A stretch of 20,875 bases of DNA, from positions 1-20,875 of IMG/VR virus record IMGVR_UViG_3300049483_000188, one strand, 5' to 3'. Both the position numbers and the translations under genes were made by a program. The notes beneath the pieces were generated by a model. The model was not told the origin of the DNA and ran no database searches. It saw nothing but the letters and a program-made list of their open reading frames with translations. Source of the DNA: a virus. Of the stretch, positions 7,490-16,401 are shown one piece after another (position 1 is the first letter of the stretch; each line of letters opens with the position of its first letter).

Positions 7490-8931
7490 TGCTGTGGGTT
7501 CGTTCCTGCGAGGATGGCGACGACGCCATTAGCGTATGCCGAGCGGAAACTGTCAGCCCAGATTCTTCCATCGACATCTGGTAGGGAAGCCACCTGTGTT
7601 GCTGTTCCACTGCTGGAGTCAATCAGCAGGATCTGAATGTCGTTGAGGCTCTGGATAAGAACGGACTTGTCCGCAGCGATAGGTCCCAGCAGCCCGAAGA
7701 AGTACCCCCACAGATTCTCCGCGAGAATCTGCTCGGTCTGCTTGCACGGCGGGATAGGACCATGGCCTGTTGGCCAGTTCTCCAGCAGTTTCCAAGCGCT
7801 TACCTGCTCGTAGGACGTCTCCCAGACACCAGTGTCGTTGTAGGAATTACCGTAGATCCACTCCCTGCCTGCGAAGAAGAAGTCGGAGAAGTTGTCTATC
7901 CCGCCGACATGAGCGCCATTGTCATGTTGGAGTTCTCCCGTCGTCAGGTTCATCCAGTACAGCGGCGCGGGAGTGAGGTTGTTCCCCCCGAAGTAGGTGA
8001 ACGCCGCCGTGTTGCCATAGGCGGCTATCAGCGTCTGGGCGTAGGAACCGTGGCCCACAGACGGCACCTCATCCGGGTTCCACGTCGGGCCGGGATCGAG
8101 AGTGATTCCCTCCATGGGAAACCTGAAGGTCAACTCAGACCCGCTGTAGCCGACGAGGTTGATGTAGACGACGGGCGAGACTCCAACGGAGTAATCCTGA
8201 TCCTGTAGGTACGTCTCGTAGACAATACCGTCGCCCGCGTTGTGCGAGTTGTTTGTCCACAGCCGCTGGTCAGTGGGGAGTTCCACGTAGTCCAGAAGCG
8301 TTCCCGATCCGTCGATCAGGTGGAATCCGGTGATGAGCGAGTTGTAAGGATAGTATTCGGCTGTTGCATCCTGACCGAGGATGCGGTCCTGAGTGAATAT
8401 CTTGTAGTCGTCAAGTGAGTGACCCGGATGCGAGTAGGAAATCGTCGGCAAGGCATTGCCGTCCATGTCCCACAGGTGTATGAGGGAGGGGATATTTTGG
8501 GAACCGTTGCCTCTCTGGAAATAGCCCACGCAACTTCCGTCGATGGCGATGATGGGGTCTCTGGCGTACGAGTCGGTAGTTGTGAACACATCATTGGTGA
8601 CGAGAGTCTCGCCATCCAAACTGAAGACAGTCACCTTGTACTGCGAAGAGTTATCGACATATCTCTCATAGAAGGAGCAGACGACCTGACCCAGCGAGTT
8701 CTGCTGCGAGTAGCCATGCGTAGAGGAAGGACGCCAGACACTGTCCAGCACGACGCTCGGATTGCTCAGGTGACGAAGTTCGATGTAGTCCTCTTGATAC
8801 TGGACGCGCGTATCCGTGAGGAAGTAGCCACCGGGAAAGCCACCTGTTCCCCAGATATAGGTCGCTTGGACTGGGTCACCGTAGTCGTCGTTGGGCAGTT
8901 TCCAGTTGCCTTGGAAGTCGTAGTAGGCCAT
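7486..8931 (-). CDS. Putative beta-propeller tail protein
   Basis: 481 aa, aromatic and Gly/Ser/Asp/Asn-rich, few Lys, typical of tail-tip proteins. It contains several blade-like units: strands around YKVTVFSLDGETLV, IPSLIHLWDMDGNAL, GFHLIDGSGTLLDYV, APLYWMNLTTGELQHD, EQVSAWKLLENWPTG and IQILLIDSSSGTATQV, each ending with a turn of the D-x-G / S-G-T kind, spaced 40-70 residues. That pattern is what a six- or seven-bladed propeller would give. No signal peptide or membrane segment. The start directly abuts the 856-aa minor tail gene, sharing one base. Probably a receptor-binding or tail-tip component; the propeller call is my reading of the pattern and not a family match. Confidence 0.8.
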   Translation of the reverse strand: MAYYDFQGNWKLPNDDYGDPVQATYIWGTGGFPGGYFLTDTRVQYQEDYIELRHLSNPSVVLDSVWRPSSTHGYSQQNSLGQVVCSFYERYVDNSSQYKVTVFSLDGETLVTNDVFTTTDSYARDPIIAIDGSCVGYFQRGNGSQNIPSLIHLWDMDGNALPTISYSHPGHSLDDYKIFTQDRILGQDATAEYYPYNSLITGFHLIDGSGTLLDYVELPTDQRLWTNNSHNAGDGIVYETYLQDQDYSVGVSPVVYINLVGYSGSELTFRFPMEGITLDPGPTWNPDEVPSVGHGSYAQTLIAAYGNTAAFTYFGGNNLTPAPLYWMNLTTGELQHDNGAHVGGIDNFSDFFFAGREWIYGNSYNDTGVWETSYEQVSAWKLLENWPTGHGPIPPCKQTEQILAENLWGYFFGLLGPIAADKSVLIQSLNDIQILLIDSSSGTATQVASLPDVDGRIWADSFRSAYANGVVAILAGTNPQQ

Positions 8932-11501
8932 TACTGACCTACCTGCGGCTGCCGGTACATCCGTCCCATGACGTAGACCCAGTCATGGTTGAACGTGCTG
9001 CCCTCAGGGATCTGCGCATACACCGCGCACCCTCCTGAGTACGAGGACGCGTAGGGAGTGCCGATCTCCTCCTTGCGATTGACGTCCACGAGGAAGTCAG
9101 CAGAGGAGTTGAAGTCGAATCCCCACTGCGCTCCGTCCATGAGCATCCCGGTGGGCTGGTCTCCCCTGTCCTTGGCTCCCGGAGAGTAGCCCGCAGGACG
9201 CTCGAACGTCCCCCAACCCATGAACCACATGGCGTTGTCCGAGGGCAGGTGATACTGGTACGCCAAGTTAGGACCGCCCTCCCAGATCAGTCCGGTGGTG
9301 GGATCGATCTTCTCGAACGCCCCATCCCACAGCGCTGCGTACTGCATGGGCGCAGCAGTGGCATCAGCAGTGTTGGGGTTGAGCACCTCCTTGTTCGGCA
9401 TCCTGTCCACGTTCCAGTGGTACGTCCTGAACAGCGAGACGTGGAACTCCACCGGAGCGACGTTACCGTCCTCGTCGTAGCAGGCGAACTCTGTCCTTGC
9501 GATGGTGAACGCCTGAGACAGCAGCAGGGAGCAGAAGCCCCACCGCATGGTCGGACTTGGGTTGCCGACGTTGATGGGGATGTAGAACAACTCTTCCTGC
9601 TTGGTCGACTTGGCGGCATTGGCCAGCGTTCCGGGCTGTCCGTACGCGCCGATGCCATTGACGATGTCCTTGACGGCCTGAAGGTTGTGACCGTCCCGGT
9701 ACTGGTTCTTGAAGATGCTCTTGGGCGGGTACTTCCTCGTGGTCTCCTCGTAGGGGAAGGTGTCCTCCTTGGGCATCTTGATCGAGTGCGCGGGGAAGCA
9801 GCCAGCGCCCTGATTGATGTTCCACGCCATCACCAGATCCTCGATGAGCGCAGACTCCCGACCTGCCTGCAGCATCTTCATGGGAGCCAGTGAGTCCCTC
9901 GTGGACTGCTGCGCCTCCTCGATGCTGACGATCTCCCGGAACTTGGTGTCCAGCGTGAGGTTGACCATGCCGTCTTGAGGGAGCATCTCCACGCGCGCGA
10001 TGTGGAAGACGTTGATTCCGCGCGCTATGTCATTGCGACCACGGAACCCGGCAATGTGCAGGACCATGCCGGGCTTGATCGTCCACTTGCTGATCCCATG
10101 GCCGCTGTTGTCCAACAGGTCAACGCTGAGAGTCGCTGTGCCTATCCATCCCGGATCCCTGTCACGGGCGATGTACTGCTTGGCGATGGTCTCGCCCTCG
10201 TCCTGCTCGATGCCATTGGGGATGGACGCCCAGTTCTTCTCCTGAATCCAGATGTCCTGCGTGGTCAACTGATACCAGTCGTACCCGTCATACAGGTCCT
10301 CACGCTGCTGACGAGGCCAGTCATCCCAGTGGTAGAGAGGCTGTCCCTGAGGATCGTTGTCGTAGCCGATGGGACGCCATGTGCTCCACGGTGCCTTCTC
10401 CGGGAAGTTCTGCATCATCCACTGCGAGCCGTCGTAGCCCTTGCCCTTGCCGAAGATGACATCGGTGCTCTGCGTGCCATCACGCGTCACGCGCAGTTCG
10501 AGTCCCGGCTGACCGTAGTAGGCCACCAGATCAGGCTCCTTCGCCTGCCTCTTCAGATACAGAATGGGCACGCGTCCGGGCTTCTTGCCGATGGTCCATG
10601 AGTCGCCGGGCGTCAGTCCTGTCAGTTCAGGATCGTTGGTGTCCGGGACGTCGTAGTACATGTAGGACAACTGCGAGGCGATGTACGACTCAAGGACCTT
10701 GTCCCATCCGCCCGTGTAGCGCGTGAGGTAGCCCGTCCACGGAGTGTCCGTGGCAGAAGGACGCAGCAGGCCCGTTATCGGGTCCATCGTAACCTCGCCC
10801 GGCTCAAGATCCGTGGGCACGTAGCGCAGGAACACCCGGTCCTTGGCGAGATACGTCTCGTAGTCCGAGAGCATGTACTTGCGCGGGTAGTAGTTGAAGT
10901 CCAGCGCGTACTGGGGAACTCCTGAGTAGGAGCCGTCCCAGTCGATCTCCATAGGGGCACTGGCCAGACCACGACGCTTGGGATCGAAGTAGCGCTTCAT
11001 CACTGATTCAACGGTCTTGGGCCGCAGGGGGAACATGGGCTTAGCGAAGAAGCGGTTGACCTGCCACAGAGCACCTTGGCAGTTGACCGTGACAGAGGTG
11101 GGCTGCGGATCGATGGTCTGCGTGTAGCCCTCGTAGACGATGGTGGCGTCTTCAGGATGCAGCCACATCGTTCCGTAGGCATTGGTGTTGGGATCGAGCA
11201 CCCTGTGCTCGTCCAGTCCGGGAACAGTAGTAGCAGGTACCCACCAGATATCGATGTTGACATTCTCGTTGAGGAACCATGTGTCGGATTCAGGCGTGCC
11301 GAGGTCGTAGCCCGTGCACTGACCGAACTCAAGGACGCACACGGCATCACCGAAGGGGTCCACGAACTCCATGGACTGGATGGTCACGGGCACATCGCGA
11401 AAGAAGGTGATGTCCTCTCGCCTGCCGCTCAGCAACCAAGCGTGGACGCAGAAGATCCCATACCCGTTGTCATTGAATCTCTGATTGAACGACCATGTCA
11501 T
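8931..11501 (-). CDS. Minor tail protein (tail hub/baseplate type)
   Basis: 856 aa, the largest gene here. The N-terminus (MTWSFNQRFNDNGYGIFCVHAW … FFRDVPVTIQSMEFVDPFGD) and the segment near 500-560 (TATLSVDLLDNSGHGISKWTIKPGMVLHIAG … FHIARVEMLPQDGMVNLTLDTKF) are in the style of minor tail proteins of actinobacteriophages, in which a hub domain describes strands followed by a long fibre-like C-terminus. The C-terminal third is aromatic-rich with many Gly/Pro turns. No membrane segment. The start overlaps the upstream 605-aa gene by 4 bases. I infer a tail-tip hub that holds the smaller fibre proteins encoded on both sides. Exact family was not identified. Confidence 0.85.
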   Translation of the reverse strand: MTWSFNQRFNDNGYGIFCVHAWLLSGRREDITFFRDVPVTIQSMEFVDPFGDAVCVLEFGQCTGYDLGTPESDTWFLNENVNIDIWWVPATTVPGLDEHRVLDPNTNAYGTMWLHPEDATIVYEGYTQTIDPQPTSVTVNCQGALWQVNRFFAKPMFPLRPKTVESVMKRYFDPKRRGLASAPMEIDWDGSYSGVPQYALDFNYYPRKYMLSDYETYLAKDRVFLRYVPTDLEPGEVTMDPITGLLRPSATDTPWTGYLTRYTGGWDKVLESYIASQLSYMYYDVPDTNDPELTGLTPGDSWTIGKKPGRVPILYLKRQAKEPDLVAYYGQPGLELRVTRDGTQSTDVIFGKGKGYDGSQWMMQNFPEKAPWSTWRPIGYDNDPQGQPLYHWDDWPRQQREDLYDGYDWYQLTTQDIWIQEKNWASIPNGIEQDEGETIAKQYIARDRDPGWIGTATLSVDLLDNSGHGISKWTIKPGMVLHIAGFRGRNDIARGINVFHIARVEMLPQDGMVNLTLDTKFREIVSIEEAQQSTRDSLAPMKMLQAGRESALIEDLVMAWNINQGAGCFPAHSIKMPKEDTFPYEETTRKYPPKSIFKNQYRDGHNLQAVKDIVNGIGAYGQPGTLANAAKSTKQEELFYIPINVGNPSPTMRWGFCSLLLSQAFTIARTEFACYDEDGNVAPVEFHVSLFRTYHWNVDRMPNKEVLNPNTADATAAPMQYAALWDGAFEKIDPTTGLIWEGGPNLAYQYHLPSDNAMWFMGWGTFERPAGYSPGAKDRGDQPTGMLMDGAQWGFDFNSSADFLVDVNRKEEIGTPYASSYSGGCAVYAQIPEGSTFNHDWVYVMGRMYRQPQVGQ

Positions 11502-13315
11502 GTCGGCTTGCCTCCAGAGATGATCGGATCGTGGTTGGGCAGGATGATCACTCCCGACAGAGGACGCATGACGAATCCAGTGGCCTGAACAGGGTTGGTC
11601 TCGTTGACCGGCTCAGGGGGCGAGGGGATGCTCAGTGGAGCACGGAACTGATGGCTCATGCGCGTGGACAGTCGCGCCATGATCCCTGCTGGCTCAAGGA
11701 ACACGCCGACAGAGGGAGAAGGATCCCCTGTCCCCGACAGAGTGATGGTCGACTCAGTGAGTTCAGTGTTCTCGATGAACCCGGTGAACTCCTGCTCCAC
11801 GCGAGGCTGGCTGATGGTGACGTCATCCATGCGGAAGTAGATCTCCGCTCCATCGGCAGAGATGATCACGGCCTCTCCGTTGGACCTGCTCCACTGCAAC
11901 GCTGTGACAGTGAGCGATATCTGCTCCCACTGGTCATGCAAGGTTGAGACGGTGGTGGCAACAGGAGGCAGATAGGTGTAGTCAGGCCATACTCCTGACG
12001 TGTCCCAGACTCCCAGCATCACCGCATTGTCGGGGAAGGGCACATACACCCAAACCGAGATAGTCACGTCAGCAGAGGCGTCGTAATACCACGGAGAGTG
12101 GTAGATGTTCAGTGACGGCGTGTAGTAGAGCCGATTGCGATTGGGCCCGTCATCAGCCGGGAGATTGACCTCCAAGGACTTGGTCCCTGAGTGAGAGAGA
12201 GTGGAGTTGACCTCAACGAAAGCAGGATTCTCGTCGTAGTTAAGCCAGTACCAACTGATCTGCCAGTCCGTTGCCGAATAGGCCTCGAAGTCATCAGACA
12301 GGACGGTGGAGGAAACAGCGCCCGTGCGCGTAACACGAAGATTGTCCGAGTAGATGCTGTCGGTGTCGCTCAGCAGTTTGGGAATCCCGTACCTACCGAA
12401 GCACAGTCGCCTGTCCTCTGAGGTAGTCGTGATCTCCATATACTCCCATTCGTCTCGAACAGTGGAGAACACCTGCTTGAAGATCTCTCCTTTCCAATCC
12501 TCCGTTCTCAATTCAGCAGGGCCAATATTCCCTGACGGCACCCATACCCATACGCCGTAGGTGTAGTCACAGCCCGGCCAGAGCGTCCTGTTGTAGTTGA
12601 GTCCTAGATCTGATCCATACCCTGACGTGCTTCCTGAGATGGATTGATCAGTCGATATGTCGGGCACCCAGAGATCCTTGAGCGGCCCGTCGTAGTCTCG
12701 TGTTTCCACCGAGTAGTTGGGCCTGACAACAAGACGATCAATGACGACAGATACGCCAGCAAAGTTCAGCGGCCCTTCGATATGGATCGTGTGAACATCG
12801 TCAGGTCCATGTGAGTAAAAGTCAGTCTGGTACTGATACCCCGAGACAGAAGTAGGCAGCAGCCAACTGCGTGTTCCCACGCATATCGTGTGAGGCACGC
12901 CGTACACGCTGTCCTGCACGGCCCACCACTCAAGGATGTATGGGCCGGGAAGAAGCCCGGTGATCGTCGCAATATCGGCGTAGAACGTATCCGCCCCGGC
13001 TACTGTCGTCACCTTGAGGCTGGTGAATCCGGGCCTGAGAGTAGAGGGCTGAGTAGCCATCGTGAGGTATCCCAGCGTCCCATCCATGCTGCTGTCGAAC
13101 TCGATATGACGCGTTCCCGACTTCCACACGCTTCCTGCTGCTGTGCTGGCAGGATTGACAGTCAGCAGGACAGTTCCCCGGTCAGTGACGACACCAGCCG
13201 CTGCTGGCGTGCGAGTGGAGACAAGAGCAGCAGAGCCGGGCACGCCCCTCGTCCCTGCAGATGCAGGGGTGGGCGAGAGAGTTACGCCTGTCGCATCCCC
13301 GAACCAATCAGCCAC
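11498..13315 (-). CDS. Tail protein with repeated beta-sandwich, carbohydrate-binding-like modules
   Basis: 605 aa. After an Ala/Pro/Thr-rich start (SAGTRGVPGSAALVSTRTPAAAG), the protein shows about three units of the same style: roughly 60-200 (ending DRLVVRPN), 220-330 (YTYGVWVWVPSG … YSDNLRVTRTG) and 335-505 (DDFEAYSATDWQ … TISVWVYVPFPD … FRMDDVTISQP). Each has a W-V-x-V-P strand and finishes with a D-x-[LV]-x-[VI] strand, as in CBM4/9-like galactose-binding jelly rolls. The C-terminus is Pro-rich. Likely a minor tail protein that binds cell-wall sugars; sugar binding is inferred from the fold pattern. The ATG is separated by a few bases from the stop of the next tail gene downstream partner and overlaps the 856-aa gene at its end. 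Confidence 0.8.
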   Translation of the reverse strand: MADWFGDATGVTLSPTPASAGTRGVPGSAALVSTRTPAAAGVVTDRGTVLLTVNPASTAAGSVWKSGTRHIEFDSSMDGTLGYLTMATQPSTLRPGFTSLKVTTVAGADTFYADIATITGLLPGPYILEWWAVQDSVYGVPHTICVGTRSWLLPTSVSGYQYQTDFYSHGPDDVHTIHIEGPLNFAGVSVVIDRLVVRPNYSVETRDYDGPLKDLWVPDISTDQSISGSTSGYGSDLGLNYNRTLWPGCDYTYGVWVWVPSGNIGPAELRTEDWKGEIFKQVFSTVRDEWEYMEITTTSEDRRLCFGRYGIPKLLSDTDSIYSDNLRVTRTGAVSSTVLSDDFEAYSATDWQISWYWLNYDENPAFVEVNSTLSHSGTKSLEVNLPADDGPNRNRLYYTPSLNIYHSPWYYDASADVTISVWVYVPFPDNAVMLGVWDTSGVWPDYTYLPPVATTVSTLHDQWEQISLTVTALQWSRSNGEAVIISADGAEIYFRMDDVTISQPRVEQEFTGFIENTELTESTITLSGTGDPSPSVGVFLEPAGIMARLSTRMSHQFRAPLSIPSPPEPVNETNPVQATGFVMRPLSGVIILPNHDPIISGGKPT

Positions 13316-13323
13316 TGTCTCTC

Positions 13324-13692
13324 CTAGACGCTAGTGAGGTCCAAGGAGATCGCTCCTACGGGGAAGTACGCGGACTCTCCTGCGGCCAGAGTCAACGGGG
13401 TGATCAGGTGGTAGTGCCACAGGATGTCACTGGCAGTGGCCTGCACGATGAACCATCCCTCAGCGATTCCCCCGCTCAGGGCAGCGCCTGTGTAGAAGGA
13501 CTGGCTGTTCTTCACTGTCAGGCCATCCCATGCCATGAGTCCATGGATGCTGTTGCGCGTGCCTGCCAGTTCGGAAAGGGCCAGATCGACAAGGGGATCA
13601 GCAGCATTGGTGAACAGGCCCAGATACCAGTCCGTGTCGATGAGGTTGATGCCGAGGATGTGCTCAAGGATGTCGATCTTGTAGAGAGCCAT
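13324..13692 (-). CDS. Small tail fibre-type protein (paralogue 1)
   Basis: 122 aa. It starts MALYKIDILEHILG, then DWYLGLFTNAADP and ends with WHYHLITPLTLAAGESAYFPVGAISLDL. The pattern 'WYLGLFT … L..PLTL.AGE…F..G.I.L' is that of small actinophage tail-fibre-like proteins. The neighbouring gene (13692-14069) has the same layout, so these are probably diverged duplicates. Its ATG and the stop of the neighbour share the same base, and there is an 8-base gap to the 605-aa gene. No membrane segment and no Cys. Family assignment is by pattern only. Confidence 0.78.
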   Translation of the reverse strand: MALYKIDILEHILGINLIDTDWYLGLFTNAADPLVDLALSELAGTRNSIHGLMAWDGLTVKNSQSFYTGAALSGGIAEGWFIVQATASDILWHYHLITPLTLAAGESAYFPVGAISLDLTSV

Positions 13693-14069
13693 TACATCGC
13701 TCCGTAGGACAGCATCCCGCTGGCGATCCTGAAGGTGGAGAAGGCGCTCAGGGTCACCGGAGAGGACAGGTACTCATAGGCCTCAAGGCTGCCTGCTGTG
13801 TCAGCAGAGCACAGCCCATAGGCGATGATCGTTCCCCAGTTGTTCACGGGCGCATAGGAGATGTCGAAGTTCCATGTGCTCACCCCTGCTGAGGGCGCTC
13901 CCCAGTAGGCAGGGTCAAGGTAGTGGCGCGAGTAGTCCACTGCTGTGGGCTCGGTGATCGAATTGCCGGTGTCCGTCCATGCAGGGTAGAGAGTCAGCAG
14001 GGCAAGGTAGAGAGGCTGTCCTACCCGCGCTGTGACGATGGCATTGGAGGTGGCGACAGTGATGCCCAT
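13692..14069 (-). CDS. Small tail fibre-type protein (paralogue 2)
   Basis: 125 aa from the ATG at 14069, which shares one base with the stop of the upstream gene (TGATG). An in-frame ATG at 14189 lies inside the upstream gene and adds a low-quality basic, Pro-rich extension, so it was rejected. Layout: QPLYLALLTLYP (cf. DWYLGLFT in the neighbour), then ITEPTAVDYSRHYLDPAYW, a middle NNWGTIIAYGLCSADTAG, and an end SSPVTLSAFSTFRIASGMLSYG that mirrors the neighbour's 'PLTLAAGES…FPVGAISL'. This indicates duplication and divergence. A trimeric fibre or tip subunit is a reasonable inference. Confidence 0.78.
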   Translation of the reverse strand: MGITVATSNAIVTARVGQPLYLALLTLYPAWTDTGNSITEPTAVDYSRHYLDPAYWGAPSAGVSTWNFDISYAPVNNWGTIIAYGLCSADTAGSLEAYEYLSSPVTLSAFSTFRIASGMLSYGAM

Positions 14070-14524
14070 CAGTAGCCCCCAGAGATCGGGTTGGGCTTGC
14101 GGGGGATCTGGAAGGTCACCCGCGTGTAGAGCGCGTGCAGGTGAACCGTGTCCATCTCCACACTGTATTCGGCAGACTCGCAATCCCACTGGATCACCGC
14201 GCTGCCCACGTTGAACTGCAGGGTGTAGCGATTCTGCGTGAAGGCGCTGATGAGCGTCCTGATGTTGGTGAACATGTCTGCCAGATCATTGCCTGTCACA
14301 TACACCGTCAACTGCTCAGTAACGTTCGTCTTGCGCCTGTGGACAGTGAACTCCCCATCAGCGACAGGGCTGGACACCTGCTTGCGATCCCACTGGACTG
14401 TTCCCCCGAACACCGCAGGGCCTGCCACGCGGTAGTGCGTGACATCGTTGATGTCCAGATCGTTGTCGCCAAGGTAGTCACGCGTCACCTTGACGCTCAG
14501 GGATAGGTCAATGGCATACGTCAT
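14069..14524 (-). CDS. Tail-associated protein
   Basis: 151 aa, beta-rich, no membrane segment. Text such as VTHYRVAGPAVFGGTVQWDRKQVSSP, TEQLTVYVTGNDLADMFTNIRTLISAFTQNRYTLQFNVG and HLHALYTRVTFQIPRKPNPISGGY resembles small minor tail or tail-completion proteins of actinophages, in which a conserved central helix (DLADMFTNIRTLISAF) is flanked by strands. It overlaps the 626-aa tagged gene by 4 bases upstream and shares one base with the fibre gene downstream, so it marks the switch from the tagged cluster to the tail genes. Exact family not identified. Confidence 0.75.
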   Translation of the reverse strand: MTYAIDLSLSVKVTRDYLGDNDLDINDVTHYRVAGPAVFGGTVQWDRKQVSSPVADGEFTVHRRKTNVTEQLTVYVTGNDLADMFTNIRTLISAFTQNRYTLQFNVGSAVIQWDCESAEYSVEMDTVHLHALYTRVTFQIPRKPNPISGGY

Positions 14525-16401
14525 GCTGTCTGCCTCATGGCATAGCGCGCCTTCTGGGTGACCACAGCCTTGTCCTTGGCCATGTCATCAGCAGCGCTCC
14601 ATGTCTTGATCTTGGGAGCCTGAACGGTCTTCGGCTTGAGGGCAAGGGCAGCAGCCTTGGGCTTGAAGAACGCCTTGGCGACAGGATCCTCAGCCTTGCG
14701 AGCGTCCAGCAGGGCCTGCATGGCAGGGGTCTCGCTCTTCTTCACGCGCTCCTTCTTGCGCATGTCAGCAGCGCCCTTGCCTCCCAGAGCACCCAGCCCT
14801 GCGCCGAGGGCGACAGGAGCCAGCACGATGGGGGACTTGTTGAACCTGATCAGGGAGCGGGTGAAGGCCTTGGATGAACTCTTCTTGCCCGACATGGCAG
14901 CAGCCATCCCAGCAGCAGGGACGCCCACGATGTTGCCAGCGGCCCCTCCTGCAGCGGCTCCCAAGAGAGCGCCTGACTTCCAGTCCACGCCATGGTCAGC
15001 CTTGGTCACTGCCTCCTGAGCCACCTTGGGATGACGGTAGGCATACATCCCGCCTGCTCCCAGAGCGATGCCTGTCAGGGCTCCTGCCACGCCACCTGCG
15101 TGCATGGCACGCGTTCCCTTGACCCCTGACTCGATAGCCCGCAGTTCCTTGATGGAGGGCTGCCATGTCTTGGGATCGGGAATGGCCTTGCCGTGCTTGT
15201 CGGTGATCTTGACGTTCTTCTGGTGCTTCTTGCCATGCATCAGGTTGTCTGCTGCCTGAGGAACATCAACCCGTGAGGCAGGAGCCTTCTCCCGTTTCCT
15301 CTTCAGGGTGGCTCTCCGCTTGGTCGTGTAGTCGACCGTATCCTCATGCACCTTCTGGCGATTCTTCTTGTAGGTCGTTCCCCCTGCGCGTGCGCCTACG
15401 CGCGATCCGATGGCAGAGCCAGCAACCCAGCCTGCTCCTGTGGACAGGGTGTACTTGGTATTGCGCTTGTCGCCCTCCTGCCCTGTGAGGTCAGCCTTGC
15501 CGATGCTGTGCTCATCCTTGGCCTGACGCTCTGCAGCAGCCTTAAGGCGCTTGAACTCAGCAGGATCCTTGCTCTTGCCCTCTAGTTTCTTGAGCCACAT
15601 CTCCTGATCCTTGGCCTGCTTCTGATGGGCAGGAAGGGAGATCTTGGGCTTGCCTGCAGTCTTGGGGACATTGACGACCCTGTCCTCGTACTCCTCGTTC
15701 AACTCCTTCATGCGCACAGCATGTGCCTCAGGGGACATATCCCTGCCCGCGAGGGTGCGCTTGAAGATCTCATCCTCCATGTCCATGAGCATCCTCTTGG
15801 CGATGATCTGAGCGTCGTTCTTCTTCACGCGGGGATTCTTGCCCTGCTTGCCATGCTTCTGGGCATTGGCCCGCCTACGAGCGCGAGCAGCCCTCTGGGT
15901 ATCAGGAAGGGCGTTGTCCACTTCCTTGGCAGTAGCGCTCAGAGGTATGCCTTCGAGGTTCTTGTCCCCCTTGGCATGGGCAGCCAGCACAGGATCGACA
16001 TCCTCATTGGCTATGGCCTTGAGTCTTAACTGCTCCCTGTTGTGGTTGACGATCTTCTCCTGATCGAGTTGATGCTGCCTAGCCACTCGCTCAGGGGGAA
16101 CGTAGAGGGATGGCTTAGGGGGCTCAGGAGCAGGCGGCTCAGGCTTCTTGACGACCACGCCTGTGGGCTTGGGCGGCTCAGGGGCAGGAGCCTTGCCCTT
16201 TACCTTGACCTTCTTGGTGCGCGTGATGGTCTCGATGATGGTCTTGCCTGCCTTGCCACGCGTAGCCAGATAAGCAGCGCCAGCCCCCACACCAAGCCCA
16301 GCAGCAGTGCCCGCCGCCACCTTGGTGCCTGTGGAGAACTCATGCCTCTCCTTAGCGGGCTCTTCCCACCAGTCCTTGCGCACACCAAAGGCATCAATCA
16401 T
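14521..16401 (-). CDS. Large leader-tagged protein with several glycine-zipper segments
   Basis: 626 aa. It begins MIDAFGVRKDWW, the shared leader. Gly/Ala-rich hydrophobic segments lie at about 28-47, 321-341, 435-455, 476-505 and 523-546; the first and third end in AYLATRG and MYAYRHP, like the segments of two other tagged proteins. A proline-rich part has PAPEPPKP twice (72-79 and 90-97). The rest is long, basic, helical and Lys/Ala/Arg-rich (for example AARARRRANAQKHGKQGK near 171-188). No enzyme motif. Charge plus membrane-insertable segments fits an internal virion or ejection/pore protein, as T7 gp14-16 do in another phage, but this is inference. The start has AGGAAG two bases before the ATG and overlaps the upstream gene by 4 bases. 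Confidence 0.85.
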   Translation of the reverse strand: MIDAFGVRKDWWEEPAKERHEFSTGTKVAAGTAAGLGVGAGAAYLATRGKAGKTIIETITRTKKVKVKGKAPAPEPPKPTGVVVKKPEPPAPEPPKPSLYVPPERVARQHQLDQEKIVNHNREQLRLKAIANEDVDPVLAAHAKGDKNLEGIPLSATAKEVDNALPDTQRAARARRRANAQKHGKQGKNPRVKKNDAQIIAKRMLMDMEDEIFKRTLAGRDMSPEAHAVRMKELNEEYEDRVVNVPKTAGKPKISLPAHQKQAKDQEMWLKKLEGKSKDPAEFKRLKAAAERQAKDEHSIGKADLTGQEGDKRNTKYTLSTGAGWVAGSAIGSRVGARAGGTTYKKNRQKVHEDTVDYTTKRRATLKRKREKAPASRVDVPQAADNLMHGKKHQKNVKITDKHGKAIPDPKTWQPSIKELRAIESGVKGTRAMHAGGVAGALTGIALGAGGMYAYRHPKVAQEAVTKADHGVDWKSGALLGAAAGGAAGNIVGVPAAGMAAAMSGKKSSSKAFTRSLIRFNKSPIVLAPVALGAGLGALGGKGAADMRKKERVKKSETPAMQALLDARKAEDPVAKAFFKPKAAALALKPKTVQAPKIKTWSAADDMAKDKAVVTQKARYAMRQTA

